Assembly: GCF_020524765.1 (NCBI RefSeq)
Contig: NZ_JAIVLR010000002.1
Location: 522,501 to 586,500, forward strand
Reading direction: 5' to 3'
Source: Qipengyuania gaetbuli
GTDB lineage: Bacteria; Pseudomonadota; Alphaproteobacteria; Sphingomonadales; Sphingomonadaceae
DNA: 64,000 nt
Shown here: one piece after another, positions 51,656-63,517 of the stretch
Layout: each line of letters opens with the position of its first letter
Numbering within the stretch: position 1 is the stretch's first letter
The notes under the pieces: model-generated
Database searches by the model: none
Told to the model about the DNA's origin: nothing
The model's input: only the letters and a program-made list of their open reading frames with translations
Program-made: the position numbers and the translations under genes

Positions 51656-52921
51656 CTACTCCACCACCCTGATCGTGAAGGCGGACGAGTTGATCGTCGT
51701 CAGGTCAGGGTCGCAATTGTTGTCGATGTTGTTCGTCCCGCCGAAGCGCACGCGCTGGGTAACGATCAGCAGGCACTGCGCAGTCTGCGAGGAATCCCCG
51801 TTGTAAATCAGATCGTTAGTCGGAAAATAGATCGCCCCGTGCAGGTTGATGTCCGAGCCGCCGTTGATCGTGTTGCTCAGGTCCGACGCGATGCGGTCCT
51901 GGTAGAACAGGATCCCGCCCCACAGCGGGTCTTCCGCCATGGTGGGTGCGCGGATGTCGATTTCCGCGCTGCCGTTCACCGACAGGGTTGCGACCTGCGA
52001 AGGGTTGTTGCCGGTCAGGATAAAGGTGACGCCGCCGGTCGTGCCGGGAGCCATGAAAACCTCCGCACCCGAGTTGATCGTCAGCGAGCCGCCGTTGATC
52101 ACATAGATGCCCGGGCGCAGGTACACCGTGCCCTGGATACGCAGCCCGTTGTTGTAGCGGCACGGATCGAGCGTGCGCGTCTGGCTGGGAGTAACGTTGA
52201 CGTTGTTGAGGTTGCAGGTCGGCGACCATGTCAGGTTGCGACTGGCCAGCGGATCCTCGACCGGAAGGCCATAGGATACGAGCGAGGCGTTGGACGGCAA
52301 GTTGCCCGATCCGTAATCGATCCCCCCGACGCTCATGACGAGGTCGGTATTGAGGTAGCTCGAACCGCCGAGGTCGACCGAAACGCCGCCCGGAGAATTG
52401 GACGAAACCGGGCAACCCAGATTGACCTGCGCACCGCCGAATACGTCGATGCCAGTGCCATCGGTTGCCAGTGCGCGCACGCACGGATTGCCGATTGCGA
52501 CGGCCGTGGCGACGGCGCGGGTCCGGATGGTGGGCGGGGTCGACAGGAAGACGGAAGAGAAGGGCAGGGCGCGACTGGTCGTCGCGACGACTTCGATCGC
52601 CCCGCTATCGCCCGTCCAGGCGCCGCTGGTCGGCGGCGTGGATACCAGCTCGATCGTGTGGACCGTGTTGGCGGTGCGTCCGACCTCGCTGGTGACCGCC
52701 GTGTTGTGGTCGCGCCCGAAGGACATGGCGAGCGCTCCGGCAACGGCGCCGGTATCGACGGCCTGCTGCATCTGCCGTTTCCAGAGATACCACTGGACCG
52801 TGTCCACGCTGATCCCCGCCGCTCCCACGAGCGCGGTGATCCCGGCCCCTGCCATCAACAGCAGGTTTCCGGTCGTGTCCTTCTTCAGACGCTGCAGAAA
52901 TGTTCCGATACGCCTGCCCAT
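51656..52921 (-). CDS. TadG-like protein without von Willebrand domain
   Basis: 421 residues. N-terminal helix (TGNLLLMAGAGITALVGAAG) typical of TadG, with the conserved region MQQAVDTGAVAGALAMS. The C-terminal 300 residues are beta-rich with many Gly/Ser/Asn (VNGSAEIDIRAPT) and lack a recognisable vWA domain. The three-gene operon (this gene first, from 52921) lacks the rest of the tad locus (no Flp, TadA, RcpA) within this window. Confidence 0.78.
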   Translation of the reverse strand: MGRRIGTFLQRLKKDTTGNLLLMAGAGITALVGAAGISVDTVQWYLWKRQMQQAVDTGAVAGALAMSFGRDHNTAVTSEVGRTANTVHTIELVSTPPTSGAWTGDSGAIEVVATTSRALPFSSVFLSTPPTIRTRAVATAVAIGNPCVRALATDGTGIDVFGGAQVNLGCPVSSNSPGGVSVDLGGSSYLNTDLVMSVGGIDYGSGNLPSNASLVSYGLPVEDPLASRNLTWSPTCNLNNVNVTPSQTRTLDPCRYNNGLRIQGTVYLRPGIYVINGGSLTINSGAEVFMAPGTTGGVTFILTGNNPSQVATLSVNGSAEIDIRAPTMAEDPLWGGILFYQDRIASDLSNTINGGSDINLHGAIYFPTNDLIYNGDSSQTAQCLLIVTQRVRFGGTNNIDNNCDPDLTTINSSAFTIRVVE

Positions 52922-53256
52922 TGCGTTGCCCCTCGGCTTGAATTTCTCCGAGAATGGAAACTATCCCTCCCTGGCTAAGAGAAAGTCGCAAACCGCAGTA
53001 AATCGATATTAACCATGAAAACGGCTCATCTGCTTGCAGCGAGGCAAGTCACGGGCCGAGCTACAACACTCACAGTGTGTCGAATTTCTACGTCCCCGAG
53101 ACCCATAGGCGGCCGAATTTGCAGACATTCGTGAGCGCATGACGCAGGGCGATGATTGCCGGACGCCACGCCATTTTCGCTAAAAACGGCGGATAAGTGG
53201 GGTCTCGACACCCTCCCGGTCTTGTCGTCAGCGGGCGAATTCCTAATTTGGTACAT
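52922..53256. other. 335-bp intergenic region with a possible CtrA half-site
   Basis: No supported gene. TTAACCAT (53009-53016) matches the CtrA half-site used in alphaproteobacteria, about 90 bp upstream of the TadG-like gene, but its partner half is missing. Also present is a CTCGG-N11-CCGAG hairpin near 52932. It probably holds promoters for the tad genes and apaG. Confidence 0.35.
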
Positions 53257-53658
53257 GTGATCAAGGAGCTTTTTCAGCACGCCGCCACGACCGACGGGAT
53301 TACCGTCCGGGTTGCCGTGAATTTCCTTCCCGAACAGTCGCAGCCCGATGCCGACAAGTGGTTCTGGGTGTATCACATCCGGATCGAGAACGGTTCGCAC
53401 GAGAAGGTGCAGCTCAAGACCCGTCACTGGCGCATCACCGATGCGCGCGGCATGGTCGCCCATGTCGATGGCGAAGGGGTCGTGGGCGAACAGCCACTGC
53501 TCGCACCCGGGGCCAGCCACGACTACGTGTCGGGATGTCCGCTCGAAACGCCGTATGGCTCGATGGAAGGTTTCTACACCTTCGTGCGCGAGGACGGGTC
53601 GCCTTTCGAAGTGCGAATTCCCTTCTTCCCGCTGGCCGCACCCGCGACCGCCGGCTGA
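53257..53658 (+). CDS. apaG: ApaG domain protein
   Basis: 133 residues from GTG 53257 (IKELFQHAATT at the start, as in homologues). The ApaG beta-sandwich is marked by FWVYHIRIENGS, LKTRHWRITDARG, VVGEQPLLAPGA and GSMEGFYTFV. ApaG is linked to Co/Mg homeostasis and ApaH in enterics; here the partner is absent. No good ribosome site is visible for GTG or for an upstream TTG at 53248. Confidence 0.82.
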   Translation: MIKELFQHAATTDGITVRVAVNFLPEQSQPDADKWFWVYHIRIENGSHEKVQLKTRHWRITDARGMVAHVDGEGVVGEQPLLAPGASHDYVSGCPLETPYGSMEGFYTFVREDGSPFEVRIPFFPLAAPATAG

Positions 53659-53661
53659 GGG

Positions 53662-55200
53662 TCAGTCCTCTTCCTCTTCTTCTTCCAATTCGTTGGAGAA
53701 ATCGAACTGGCCGATCTTGATCCTGGGCTTTCGGCCCAGCCAATCGGCGAGGACTTCCAGATCCTTCGTCAGCGGCCAGGTGGCAAGCGCCGCACGGCTT
53801 TCGTCCATGTAGAGGACCAGTGACTTCTTCTTGAGCCGCAACCTGCTCGAGGCGAGGGCGACTCTTGCGCCTGCGCCCAAGCGGCGGGCCAGGCGGTAGC
53901 CGAGCCCCCAGGTAAGACCTTCGCGCAAATCCTCGTCGCTTGCGAGGCGGCGCAGGCGGTTGGGAACTTCCGTTGCGCCGAGGCTACCGAGAAGCGCGGC
54001 GCAGATCATCGCACGGTCGCGCGGCGTGCAGCCGATCCAGCGCTTGTCCAGCGCCCATTCTGTCGCATGGTTGGACCGCAGGTTCGGCTCAACGCGCTGC
54101 AGGGCGAGGGCGAGCTGCGCCGCCGCGAGGCGAAGGCGCTCGTTGCGCTTGCCGCCCCCGCTGGCGAGATCGACCGTCCAGCCTGCGATGCGGGTCGCAT
54201 CGACGATCGGTGCATCGCGCGGTTCGGCAAAGGCGTGGACGCCCGCCAACAGCGGGTCGAGCGAACGGGTAAGGTCGTTGAGCTGCGAAAACAGCAGGCC
54301 TTCGCGGATGCCCCAACTCGAGAAGACGAGGCTTTCCGGCTTCAATTCGGCCAGCAAGGGCTTCAGCAAGGCGGCCGCATCGGGAAGGTAACCGGCACGC
54401 ATCGGCGATATACCCGAAATCTCCATCAGCTTTTCGGGGTTGGCATCGACCAGCCTTCCGGCAAGATCTTGCGCTTCGTCCACCGTCAGGCAGAACCCGT
54501 GGGGGTCGGTCAGCGGATAGTCGCATTCGCGCATCGCGTAATGCGCAAGCGCACGCCACGTGCCGCCGATCATGTAGAGCGGCCCTTCGTGACCCGAAGC
54601 CCAGCCGACTCCGGAAAGCGTGTCGTGAACCTGCTGTTCGAAATCGCCGGCCGCGGCACGCTGGGCAGGAAGGCGCAGTGTGCCGAAGGGCAGGCTGACC
54701 GCATCGTGGCATTCGCCATCACCGATGGAGACGAGTTCGAGACTGCCGCCGCCGAGGTCGGCGATCATGCCTTTCGCCCCGGGAAAGGCGCCGATGGCGC
54801 CAAAAGCGGAAGCGCAGGCTTCTTCCTCGCCCGAAAGTAGGCGGGGGGACAGGCCAAGCGCAGCCACCCGGTCGAGGAATTCCCCGCCGTTCTCGGCATC
54901 GCGCGCGGCCGCTGTCGCGACCGTCTGCACATCGTCGATACCGCGGTCACGGATAATCAGGGCGTAGCGAGCAAGGGCGGCCAGTGCCTCGTCCATGGCC
55001 TCTTCGGGAATGCGCCCGGTTTCCGACAAATCTCTCCCGAGGCGTGCGGCGACCTTCTCGTTCCACACGGTTTCCGGCGAACGGGCCGTGCCTTCGTAGA
55101 GCACTAGGCGGACGGTGTTCGAGCCGATGTCGATAACGGCACGGGGCGGATGGATCAGGCGGCGCTGCCACTTGGCGCTGCGCGATTTGACGGAGGTCAT
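53662..55200 (-). CDS. ppx: Exopolyphosphatase, Ppx/GppA family
   Basis: 512 residues. AVIDIGSNTVRLVLYEG and IADLGGGSLELVSIG are the actin-like phosphate motifs; the C-terminal helical domain is HD-like. It releases phosphate from polyphosphate or hydrolyses pppGpp. It ends in an acidic tail (ELEEEEEED). Start overlaps the ppk stop (ATGA at 55197-55200). Confidence 0.9.
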   Translation of the reverse strand: MTSVKSRSAKWQRRLIHPPRAVIDIGSNTVRLVLYEGTARSPETVWNEKVAARLGRDLSETGRIPEEAMDEALAALARYALIIRDRGIDDVQTVATAAARDAENGGEFLDRVAALGLSPRLLSGEEEACASAFGAIGAFPGAKGMIADLGGGSLELVSIGDGECHDAVSLPFGTLRLPAQRAAAGDFEQQVHDTLSGVGWASGHEGPLYMIGGTWRALAHYAMRECDYPLTDPHGFCLTVDEAQDLAGRLVDANPEKLMEISGISPMRAGYLPDAAALLKPLLAELKPESLVFSSWGIREGLLFSQLNDLTRSLDPLLAGVHAFAEPRDAPIVDATRIAGWTVDLASGGGKRNERLRLAAAQLALALQRVEPNLRSNHATEWALDKRWIGCTPRDRAMICAALLGSLGATEVPNRLRRLASDEDLREGLTWGLGYRLARRLGAGARVALASSRLRLKKKSLVLYMDESRAALATWPLTKDLEVLADWLGRKPRIKIGQFDFSNELEEEEEED

Positions 55201-57383
55201 CGCTTCGCCCCGCTCAGCGTGAGGCGCGGGACCTCATGCCGCTGGAGAGCGGAGCCGCGCCCCGAGAGCGAGGGGTTGGACATGAAATATTCGTGGCAAT
55301 TGAAGCCGCCTTCGCCCTTGCGCATCCGCAGGTATTGCCCGTCGGGGCCGAGGCGCCAGCTCTGTTCGGTGTCGAGGATATTGGCCAGCATGACCTGCCC
55401 CAGCATCTGGTCGTGGACCGTCTTGTTGGTCACGGGAACGAGCACTTCGACGCGCCGGTCGAGATTGCGGCTCATGGCATCGGCGCTGGTGATGAACACC
55501 TTGGCCTGCCGGCTCGGAAGCGCCTTGCCATTGGCGAAGGCCCACATGCGGCCGTGTTCGAGAAAGCGCCCGATGATCGACTTCACGCTGATGTTCTCGC
55601 TGAGGCCGGGGATGCCGGGCCTCAGGGAACAGATGCCGCGCACCACCATGCGGATTTCGACGCCCGCCTTGCTCGCTTCGTAAAGCTTGTCGATCATCGC
55701 CTGGTTGGTGATCGAGTTCATCTTCACCCAGATGCCCGAAGGCTTGCCGGCCCGTGCATTGGCGATTTCGACGTCGATCAGCTCGTACAATTTCTCGCGC
55801 AGGCCGATCGGCGAGATGGCGATCTTCTCCAGGGCATCCGGCTCGATGTAGCCCGTGATGAAATTGAACATCTTTGCCGCATCGCGTCCCAAAGCCGCAT
55901 CGGCGGTGAAATAGCTGAGGTCGGTGTAGATGCGCGCATTGACCGGGTGGTAATTGCCCGTGCCGAAATGGCAGTAGGTGCGGTACCCGTCTTCCTCGCG
56001 CCGCACGACGAGGCTGACCTTGGCGTGGGTCTTCCATTCGGTGAAACCGTAGATCACCTGCACGCCGGCCCGTTCGAGCTCGTTCGCCCAGCGGATGTTG
56101 CGCTCCTCGTCGAAGCGCGCCTTCAGTTCGACCACCGCGGTCACGGCCTTGCCGTTCTGTGCGGCCTCTACCAGTGCGGCGATGACCGGAGACTGGTCCC
56201 CTGCGCGGTAAAGCGTCTGCTTGATCGAGACGACCTGCGGATCGACCGCGGCCTGGTGCAGGAAATCGACCACCACTTCGAAGCTTTCGTAAGGGTGGTG
56301 GATGACCATGTCCTTCTCGCGGATAGCGGTGAAGACATCGCCGTCATGGGCCAGCACGCGCTCGGGATAGCGGGGCGAGAAGGGGGTGAACTTGAGGTCG
56401 GGCCGCGGCTCGTTGCAGATCGCCGACAGGTCTGACAGTCCCAGCATCCCGCCCGTCTTGACGATCATCGCCGCGTCGACGTCGAACTGCTCGCGCAGCA
56501 GCGCCTCTGCCGCAGCATCGCATTCGTCGTCGAGTTCCAGCAGGACCGCGCGGCCCCGACGCCTACGCTGGATGGCCGTGCGGAAATAGCGCACGAGGTC
56601 TTCGGCCTCGTCCTCGACCTCGATATCGCTGTCCCGCAGGACGCGGAAAATGCCGTCGCCGAGTATCTTGAACCCCGGGAAGAGCTGGCTGGCGAACCTT
56701 GTCACCAACTGTTCGATCGCGACGTAAATCGCCTTTTCACCGGGCACACGCACAAAGCGCGGCGCGCCGCTGGGGATCAGCACCATCTCGACCAGTTCGC
56801 CCTTGCGGCGGCCGCGCTTGAGGCGGAACAGCACGCCCATCCCGCCGCTGGCGACGAAGGGGAAGGGGTGCGAAGGGTCGATGGCCTGCGGCGTGATCAG
56901 CGGCAGGATATCGGTGGTGAAATAGTCCTCGAGCCAGTCCTGCTGCTGCTTGTCGAGCTGTTCGACCAGCGCAATCAGTATGCCTTCATCGGCCAGCAGG
57001 CCGCGCAGTTCGTCGAGGCTGTCCTGCTGGCGGTGTTCCAGCTGGAGCACCTGTTCGCGGATCGCGTCGAGCTGCTGGCGCGGGCTCAGACCGTCGATAC
57101 CGGGCGTTTCGATGCCGCGATGCACCTGACCTTCGAGGCCGGCGATGCGGACCATGGTGAATTCGTCGAGATTGCTTCCCGAAATAGACAGGAAGCGAAG
57201 GCGTTCGAGCAGCGGGTAGCGGGCGTTTTCGCTTTCCGCCAAAACGCGGCGGTTGAAGCTCAGCCAGGACAGTTCGCGATTGGTATAGCGGTCTTCCAGC
57301 GCCATCGGCTCCTGCGGGGTGTCCGCATGGGAATCGCCGGTTTCGGCCTCGGGGCCGGAACTGGGGGCATTGCCTAGCGTCAC
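55197..57383 (-). CDS. ppk1: Polyphosphate kinase 1
   Basis: 728 residues from GTG 57383, preceded by AGAGGAAAC; longer reads enter the neighbouring gene. Domain order N, H, C1, C2: YTNRELSWLSFNRRVLAES at the start; catalytic histidine region EWKTHAKVSLVVRR; and CHFGTGNYHPVNARIYTD. Makes polyphosphate from ATP at the inner membrane. It is coupled to ppx. Confidence 0.95.
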   Translation of the reverse strand: MTLGNAPSSGPEAETGDSHADTPQEPMALEDRYTNRELSWLSFNRRVLAESENARYPLLERLRFLSISGSNLDEFTMVRIAGLEGQVHRGIETPGIDGLSPRQQLDAIREQVLQLEHRQQDSLDELRGLLADEGILIALVEQLDKQQQDWLEDYFTTDILPLITPQAIDPSHPFPFVASGGMGVLFRLKRGRRKGELVEMVLIPSGAPRFVRVPGEKAIYVAIEQLVTRFASQLFPGFKILGDGIFRVLRDSDIEVEDEAEDLVRYFRTAIQRRRRGRAVLLELDDECDAAAEALLREQFDVDAAMIVKTGGMLGLSDLSAICNEPRPDLKFTPFSPRYPERVLAHDGDVFTAIREKDMVIHHPYESFEVVVDFLHQAAVDPQVVSIKQTLYRAGDQSPVIAALVEAAQNGKAVTAVVELKARFDEERNIRWANELERAGVQVIYGFTEWKTHAKVSLVVRREEDGYRTYCHFGTGNYHPVNARIYTDLSYFTADAALGRDAAKMFNFITGYIEPDALEKIAISPIGLREKLYELIDVEIANARAGKPSGIWVKMNSITNQAMIDKLYEASKAGVEIRMVVRGICSLRPGIPGLSENISVKSIIGRFLEHGRMWAFANGKALPSRQAKVFITSADAMSRNLDRRVEVLVPVTNKTVHDQMLGQVMLANILDTEQSWRLGPDGQYLRMRKGEGGFNCHEYFMSNPSLSGRGSALQRHEVPRLTLSGAKR

Positions 57384-57483
57384 TGCGTTTCCTCTGGTGG
57401 CTTGCCGGTCAGCGTAAAGCGAGCGTGCGCTATTGGAAAGGGTTTCGCGTTGCCACCCGATGTGCAGGCGTGTCGGAATTCCG

Positions 57484-58281
57484 TCATAAATGCGCGTAAA
57501 GCGCCGCCAATTCGTCCCACAGCGCTGGGCTGGAGGCACCAAGGAGACCGGTCCGCCCGTGTTCGTCGACGCGGTAGGGGGAGCCATCCGGGCGTGCCGC
57601 CTTGCCGCCCGCTTCTTCCAGCCACAACACTCCGGCGGCGTGGTCCCACGCGAGCGTGCGCTCGAAGATCGACACGTCGTTTTCGCCCAGCGCGAGGCGC
57701 GGATACTGTTCGGCAGCGCAGTAGGGTATGTCGACGAGCGCGTAGTTTGGCTCGATATGGCGCTTCGTGGCTTCGCGGCGCGCTTCTTCCATGTACACGA
57801 GCGAGATCGCCGCAACCGGCGGCGCGCGTCCGGTACCCTTGGCGATGACGCGCTCGCCATCGATGAAGGCACCCTTGCCGCGATGGGCGGAGCAGAACCG
57901 GCCCGTCAGGCAATCGTAGATCCAACCGGACTGGGTGAAGCCGCCTTCCGCGCGAGCGACGAGAACGCCGAACGGGCCGTGGCCGTTGGCGAAATTGCGC
58001 GTCCCGTCGACCGGATCGACAATCCAGCAAGGCTGGTCGAGCAGGTCGAGCACAGTGGGGTCTTCGTGCGCCGCTTCCTCGCCAACGAAGGCGAACGAGC
58101 CATCGATGCGCATGAGGCCTTCGCGCAGGAGCTTTTCGGATTCGCGGTCGGCGATGGTGACGGGATCGTTGCCGCCCTTGTCCTCGACTTCGCCCGCCGA
58201 AAGATTGCGAAAGCGCGGCAGGATCGCCGTTTTCGACACCTTCCGCATCAATGCGAGTATCTCGGCGTCGAGCGCGCTCAA
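57484..58281 (-). CDS. Inositol-monophosphatase-family phosphatase
   Basis: 265 residues from TTG 58281, which overlaps the argJ stop (TTGA). Family motifs: VGEEAAHE, WIVDPVDGTRNFANG and WDHAAGVLWLEEAGG, the metal-binding aspartates and Glu. Substrates in this family include inositol-1-phosphate, histidinol-phosphate and PAP; coupling to argJ does not decide between them. Confidence 0.85.
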   Translation of the reverse strand: MSALDAEILALMRKVSKTAILPRFRNLSAGEVEDKGGNDPVTIADRESEKLLREGLMRIDGSFAFVGEEAAHEDPTVLDLLDQPCWIVDPVDGTRNFANGHGPFGVLVARAEGGFTQSGWIYDCLTGRFCSAHRGKGAFIDGERVIAKGTGRAPPVAAISLVYMEEARREATKRHIEPNYALVDIPYCAAEQYPRLALGENDVSIFERTLAWDHAAGVLWLEEAGGKAARPDGSPYRVDEHGRTGLLGASSPALWDELAALYAHL

Positions 58282-59504
58282 GAACGGTAGTCCGCGTTGA
58301 TGTCGATATATCCGTGCGTCAGGTCGCAGGTCCACACGGTCGCGTGGCCTGAGCCAAGGCTAAGGTCCACGTCGATACGGATGTCCTGTCCTTCGAGGTG
58401 ACGAGCAACCGGAGCCTCGTCGTATTCGGGCAGGGGCTGACCGTCGCGCGCGGCCCAGGTGCCGCCGAAGCCGATGGAGAGGCGGTCGCGGTCGGCGGGT
58501 TCGCCTGCCTTGCCCACTGCCATGACCACGCGGCCCCAATTGGCATCGCCGCCGGCAATCGCGGTTTTCACGAGCGGCGAATTGGCGATCGACATGGCGA
58601 TCTTGCGCGCGCTGGCATCACCGATTGCGCCGGTCACCGCGATCTCGATGAATTTCTGCGCGCCTTCTCCGTCGCGAACGACAAGCTGCGCAAGTTCGCG
58701 GCACACTTCGAGAAGCGCTGAATAGAAGGCATCCGCGCCGGCGCTCTCCCAATCTGAAATGACTGGATTGCCTGCCATGCCCGTTGCGAAGAGCATCACC
58801 GTGTCGCTGGTCGAGGTGTCGCCATCCACCGTGATGCAGGAAAACGTTTCGCTGTTCGCGCGCGATAGCATCTGCTGGAGAAGTGCCGGTTCCACCGCCG
58901 CATCGGTGAAGATGTAGCCGAGCATGGTCGCCATGTCGGGCGCGATCATGCCGCTGCCCTTGATGATGCCGCAAAGCTCGACCCGCGTACCCCCGACCAG
59001 CGCCGATGCATGCGCGCCCTTGGTGAAGGTGTCGGTCGTGCCGATGGCGCTCGCAGCCTCTTCCCAGCTGCACGGCTGCGCTTCGAGAGCCGCGGCAACG
59101 CCCGCGCGCGCCTTGTCCTTGGGCAGGGGAACGCCGATCACGCCGGTCGAGGACACGAAGACCTGTTCCGCCGGGCAGCCAAGCGCCTGGGCCACCTGGT
59201 CCATGATCTGCACCACAGCTTCCTGCCCTCGGTATCCGGTAAAGGCATTGGAATTGCCGGCATTGACCACCAGCGCACGTGCATGGCCGTTGGCGACGTT
59301 CTGCCTGCCCAGTTCCACTTCGCTCGAAGCGCAGGCGCTCTTCGTGAACACGCCGGCGACGCTGGTGCCTTCGGCCAGTTCGGCAAAGGTCAGGTCGGCG
59401 CGGTCCCATTCCTTGTAGCGCGCGCGTGCCACCCGCAGCACGGCACCGTCGATGGCGGGCATGGCGGGGAAGGGCTTGGCGAGCGGGGAAGGGGTCAGGT
59501 CCAT
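58278..59504 (-). CDS. argJ: Bifunctional glutamate N-acetyltransferase / N-acetylglutamate synthase ArgJ
   Basis: 408 residues. Self-cleaving arginine enzyme: the autoprocessing motif GSGMIAPDMATMLGYIFTD with Thr nucleophile at ATML. It recycles acetyl groups between N-acetylornithine and glutamate. The stop overlaps the TTG start of the phosphatase gene. Confidence 0.95.
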   Translation of the reverse strand: MDLTPSPLAKPFPAMPAIDGAVLRVARARYKEWDRADLTFAELAEGTSVAGVFTKSACASSEVELGRQNVANGHARALVVNAGNSNAFTGYRGQEAVVQIMDQVAQALGCPAEQVFVSSTGVIGVPLPKDKARAGVAAALEAQPCSWEEAASAIGTTDTFTKGAHASALVGGTRVELCGIIKGSGMIAPDMATMLGYIFTDAAVEPALLQQMLSRANSETFSCITVDGDTSTSDTVMLFATGMAGNPVISDWESAGADAFYSALLEVCRELAQLVVRDGEGAQKFIEIAVTGAIGDASARKIAMSIANSPLVKTAIAGGDANWGRVVMAVGKAGEPADRDRLSIGFGGTWAARDGQPLPEYDEAPVARHLEGQDIRIDVDLSLGSGHATVWTCDLTHGYIDINADYRS

Positions 59505-59617
59505 TCGGTGCGGCTTATTGGGATGGCCGGTTGCGTCAAGTTCTATCGCCCTTTATCGCCTCCCCTGACGCAAGCAGGTCCGTCCGTTCCGGACGGCGCC
59601 CGCCTTGGGGGGACGCA

Positions 59618-60232
59618 ATGAAATATCCGATCGCATTGATTTCGCTCGCCTTCGCTCCGCCGCTCGCGGCGCAGGTCGTGGAGCTGAACCCCACCAAGCG
59701 CGAGGTGGTCGAGGATCCGGCCGAAAAGGCCGAGCCTGCCTCGAACCCGGGCACATGGGTGACGACGGACGATTATCCGAGCTGGGCCGCACGGGCGGGT
59801 ACCAAGGGCCGCGTGGTCACGAACCTGACGATCGAGCCGACTGGCCGGGTAAGCCGGTGCGAGATCGTCACCAGCAGCGGAGTCTCCGAACTCGACCGCA
59901 CGGCGTGCGAGAAACTGATGGAACGCGCGCGGTTCAAACCGGCCCGCGACGCCAAGGGCGTGCCGGTCGCATCGCTGTATGAACAGGCGGTGCGGTTCAC
60001 CCTGCCGAGCGCGACGCAACTGCCCGTCGAAACCAACATCGTGATGGAATTCGTGATCGCTCGCGACGGCTCGGTAAGCGAATGCACGGTGACCGGAGCG
60101 CCCGAAGATGCGGAAAAGGATCCTTGCGAAGCCGCACCGACTTTCGAGCCTCCGCGGGCCGAAGACGGCACGCTAGAAGAGCGCCGCTATCGCATGACCC
60201 ACAAGATCGAGCGCCTGCCGGTCGATGACTGA
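59618..60232 (+). CDS. Periplasmic protein with two TonB-C-like domains
   Basis: 204 residues from ATG 59618 with GGGGGGAC upstream. Signal peptide ends PPLAAQ. Two related units follow: VSRCEIVTSSGVSELDRTAC and VSECTVTGAPEDAEKDPC; each has a pair of cysteines. It lacks the TonB N-terminal helix. Related to the protein at 2257. The function is unknown; envelope location inferred. Confidence 0.75.
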   Translation: MKYPIALISLAFAPPLAAQVVELNPTKREVVEDPAEKAEPASNPGTWVTTDDYPSWAARAGTKGRVVTNLTIEPTGRVSRCEIVTSSGVSELDRTACEKLMERARFKPARDAKGVPVASLYEQAVRFTLPSATQLPVETNIVMEFVIARDGSVSECTVTGAPEDAEKDPCEAAPTFEPPRAEDGTLEERRYRMTHKIERLPVDD

Positions 60233-60309
60233 TCGCACCCCGTTCAAGAAAGTTTCATATTCGGCAGGCAAGCCTCTTCGCGGGTAAAACCGACAGCGGG
60301 GTGGACGGC

Positions 60310-60606
60310 ATGACGATCAGCACTTATCTTAGCCGCACGATGATCGCCCGTTTCCTCGCCTTTCTCGCGCTCCTGACCGGCCTTGCCGCGCTCGGCGCGC
60401 CTGCGCAGGCGTTCGAAGGATCGGTCGGCGTCGGTGTCGAACAGCGTGCCGACCAGGACGATGCCAAGGACGCGCAGTCGCAATGCGCGGAACGGCAGCG
60501 CAAGCAGAAGTCGCGTACCGACAAGCTGACGCCGTGCAAGCCGCAGCAGCCGGTCGTGATCTATATCCCGACGGTGATGTTCGGGCCCGACCGCGCTTTC
60601 GAATAG
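60310..60606 (+). CDS. Small secreted protein of unknown function
   Basis: 98 residues from ATG 60310. Signal peptide (MIARFLAFLALLTGLAALG then PAQAF). The mature part is polar and charged (QRADQDDAKDAQSQ) with two cysteines (QCAERQ, TPCKPQ) and a C-terminal VVIYIPTVMFGPDRAFE. No family is recognised. A terminator follows. Confidence 0.65.
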   Translation: MTISTYLSRTMIARFLAFLALLTGLAALGAPAQAFEGSVGVGVEQRADQDDAKDAQSQCAERQRKQKSRTDKLTPCKPQQPVVIYIPTVMFGPDRAFE

Positions 60607-60631
60607 CGTTTTTCCAGACCTGACGGTTTCC

Positions 60632-60664
60632 TGCCCGGCACCACTGCGTGCGCGGGCATTTTCC
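60632..60664 (+). terminator. Terminator before secA
   Basis: TGCCCGGCA (60632-60640) pairs with TGCGCGGGCA (60649-60658, one bulge) and is followed by TTTTCC. It lies between the small secreted-protein gene and secA. Confidence 0.7.
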
Positions 60665-60728
60665 TTACATTGGCGCGTCTGATCGACGCCCGCATTCCAT
60701 CATTCGTATCCGAGGCTGTTGCCCCACC

Positions 60729-63491
<2,763 letters not shown>

Positions 63492-63517
63492 TCGTCAGGT
63501 AATGGGCCGCGCGGCGT

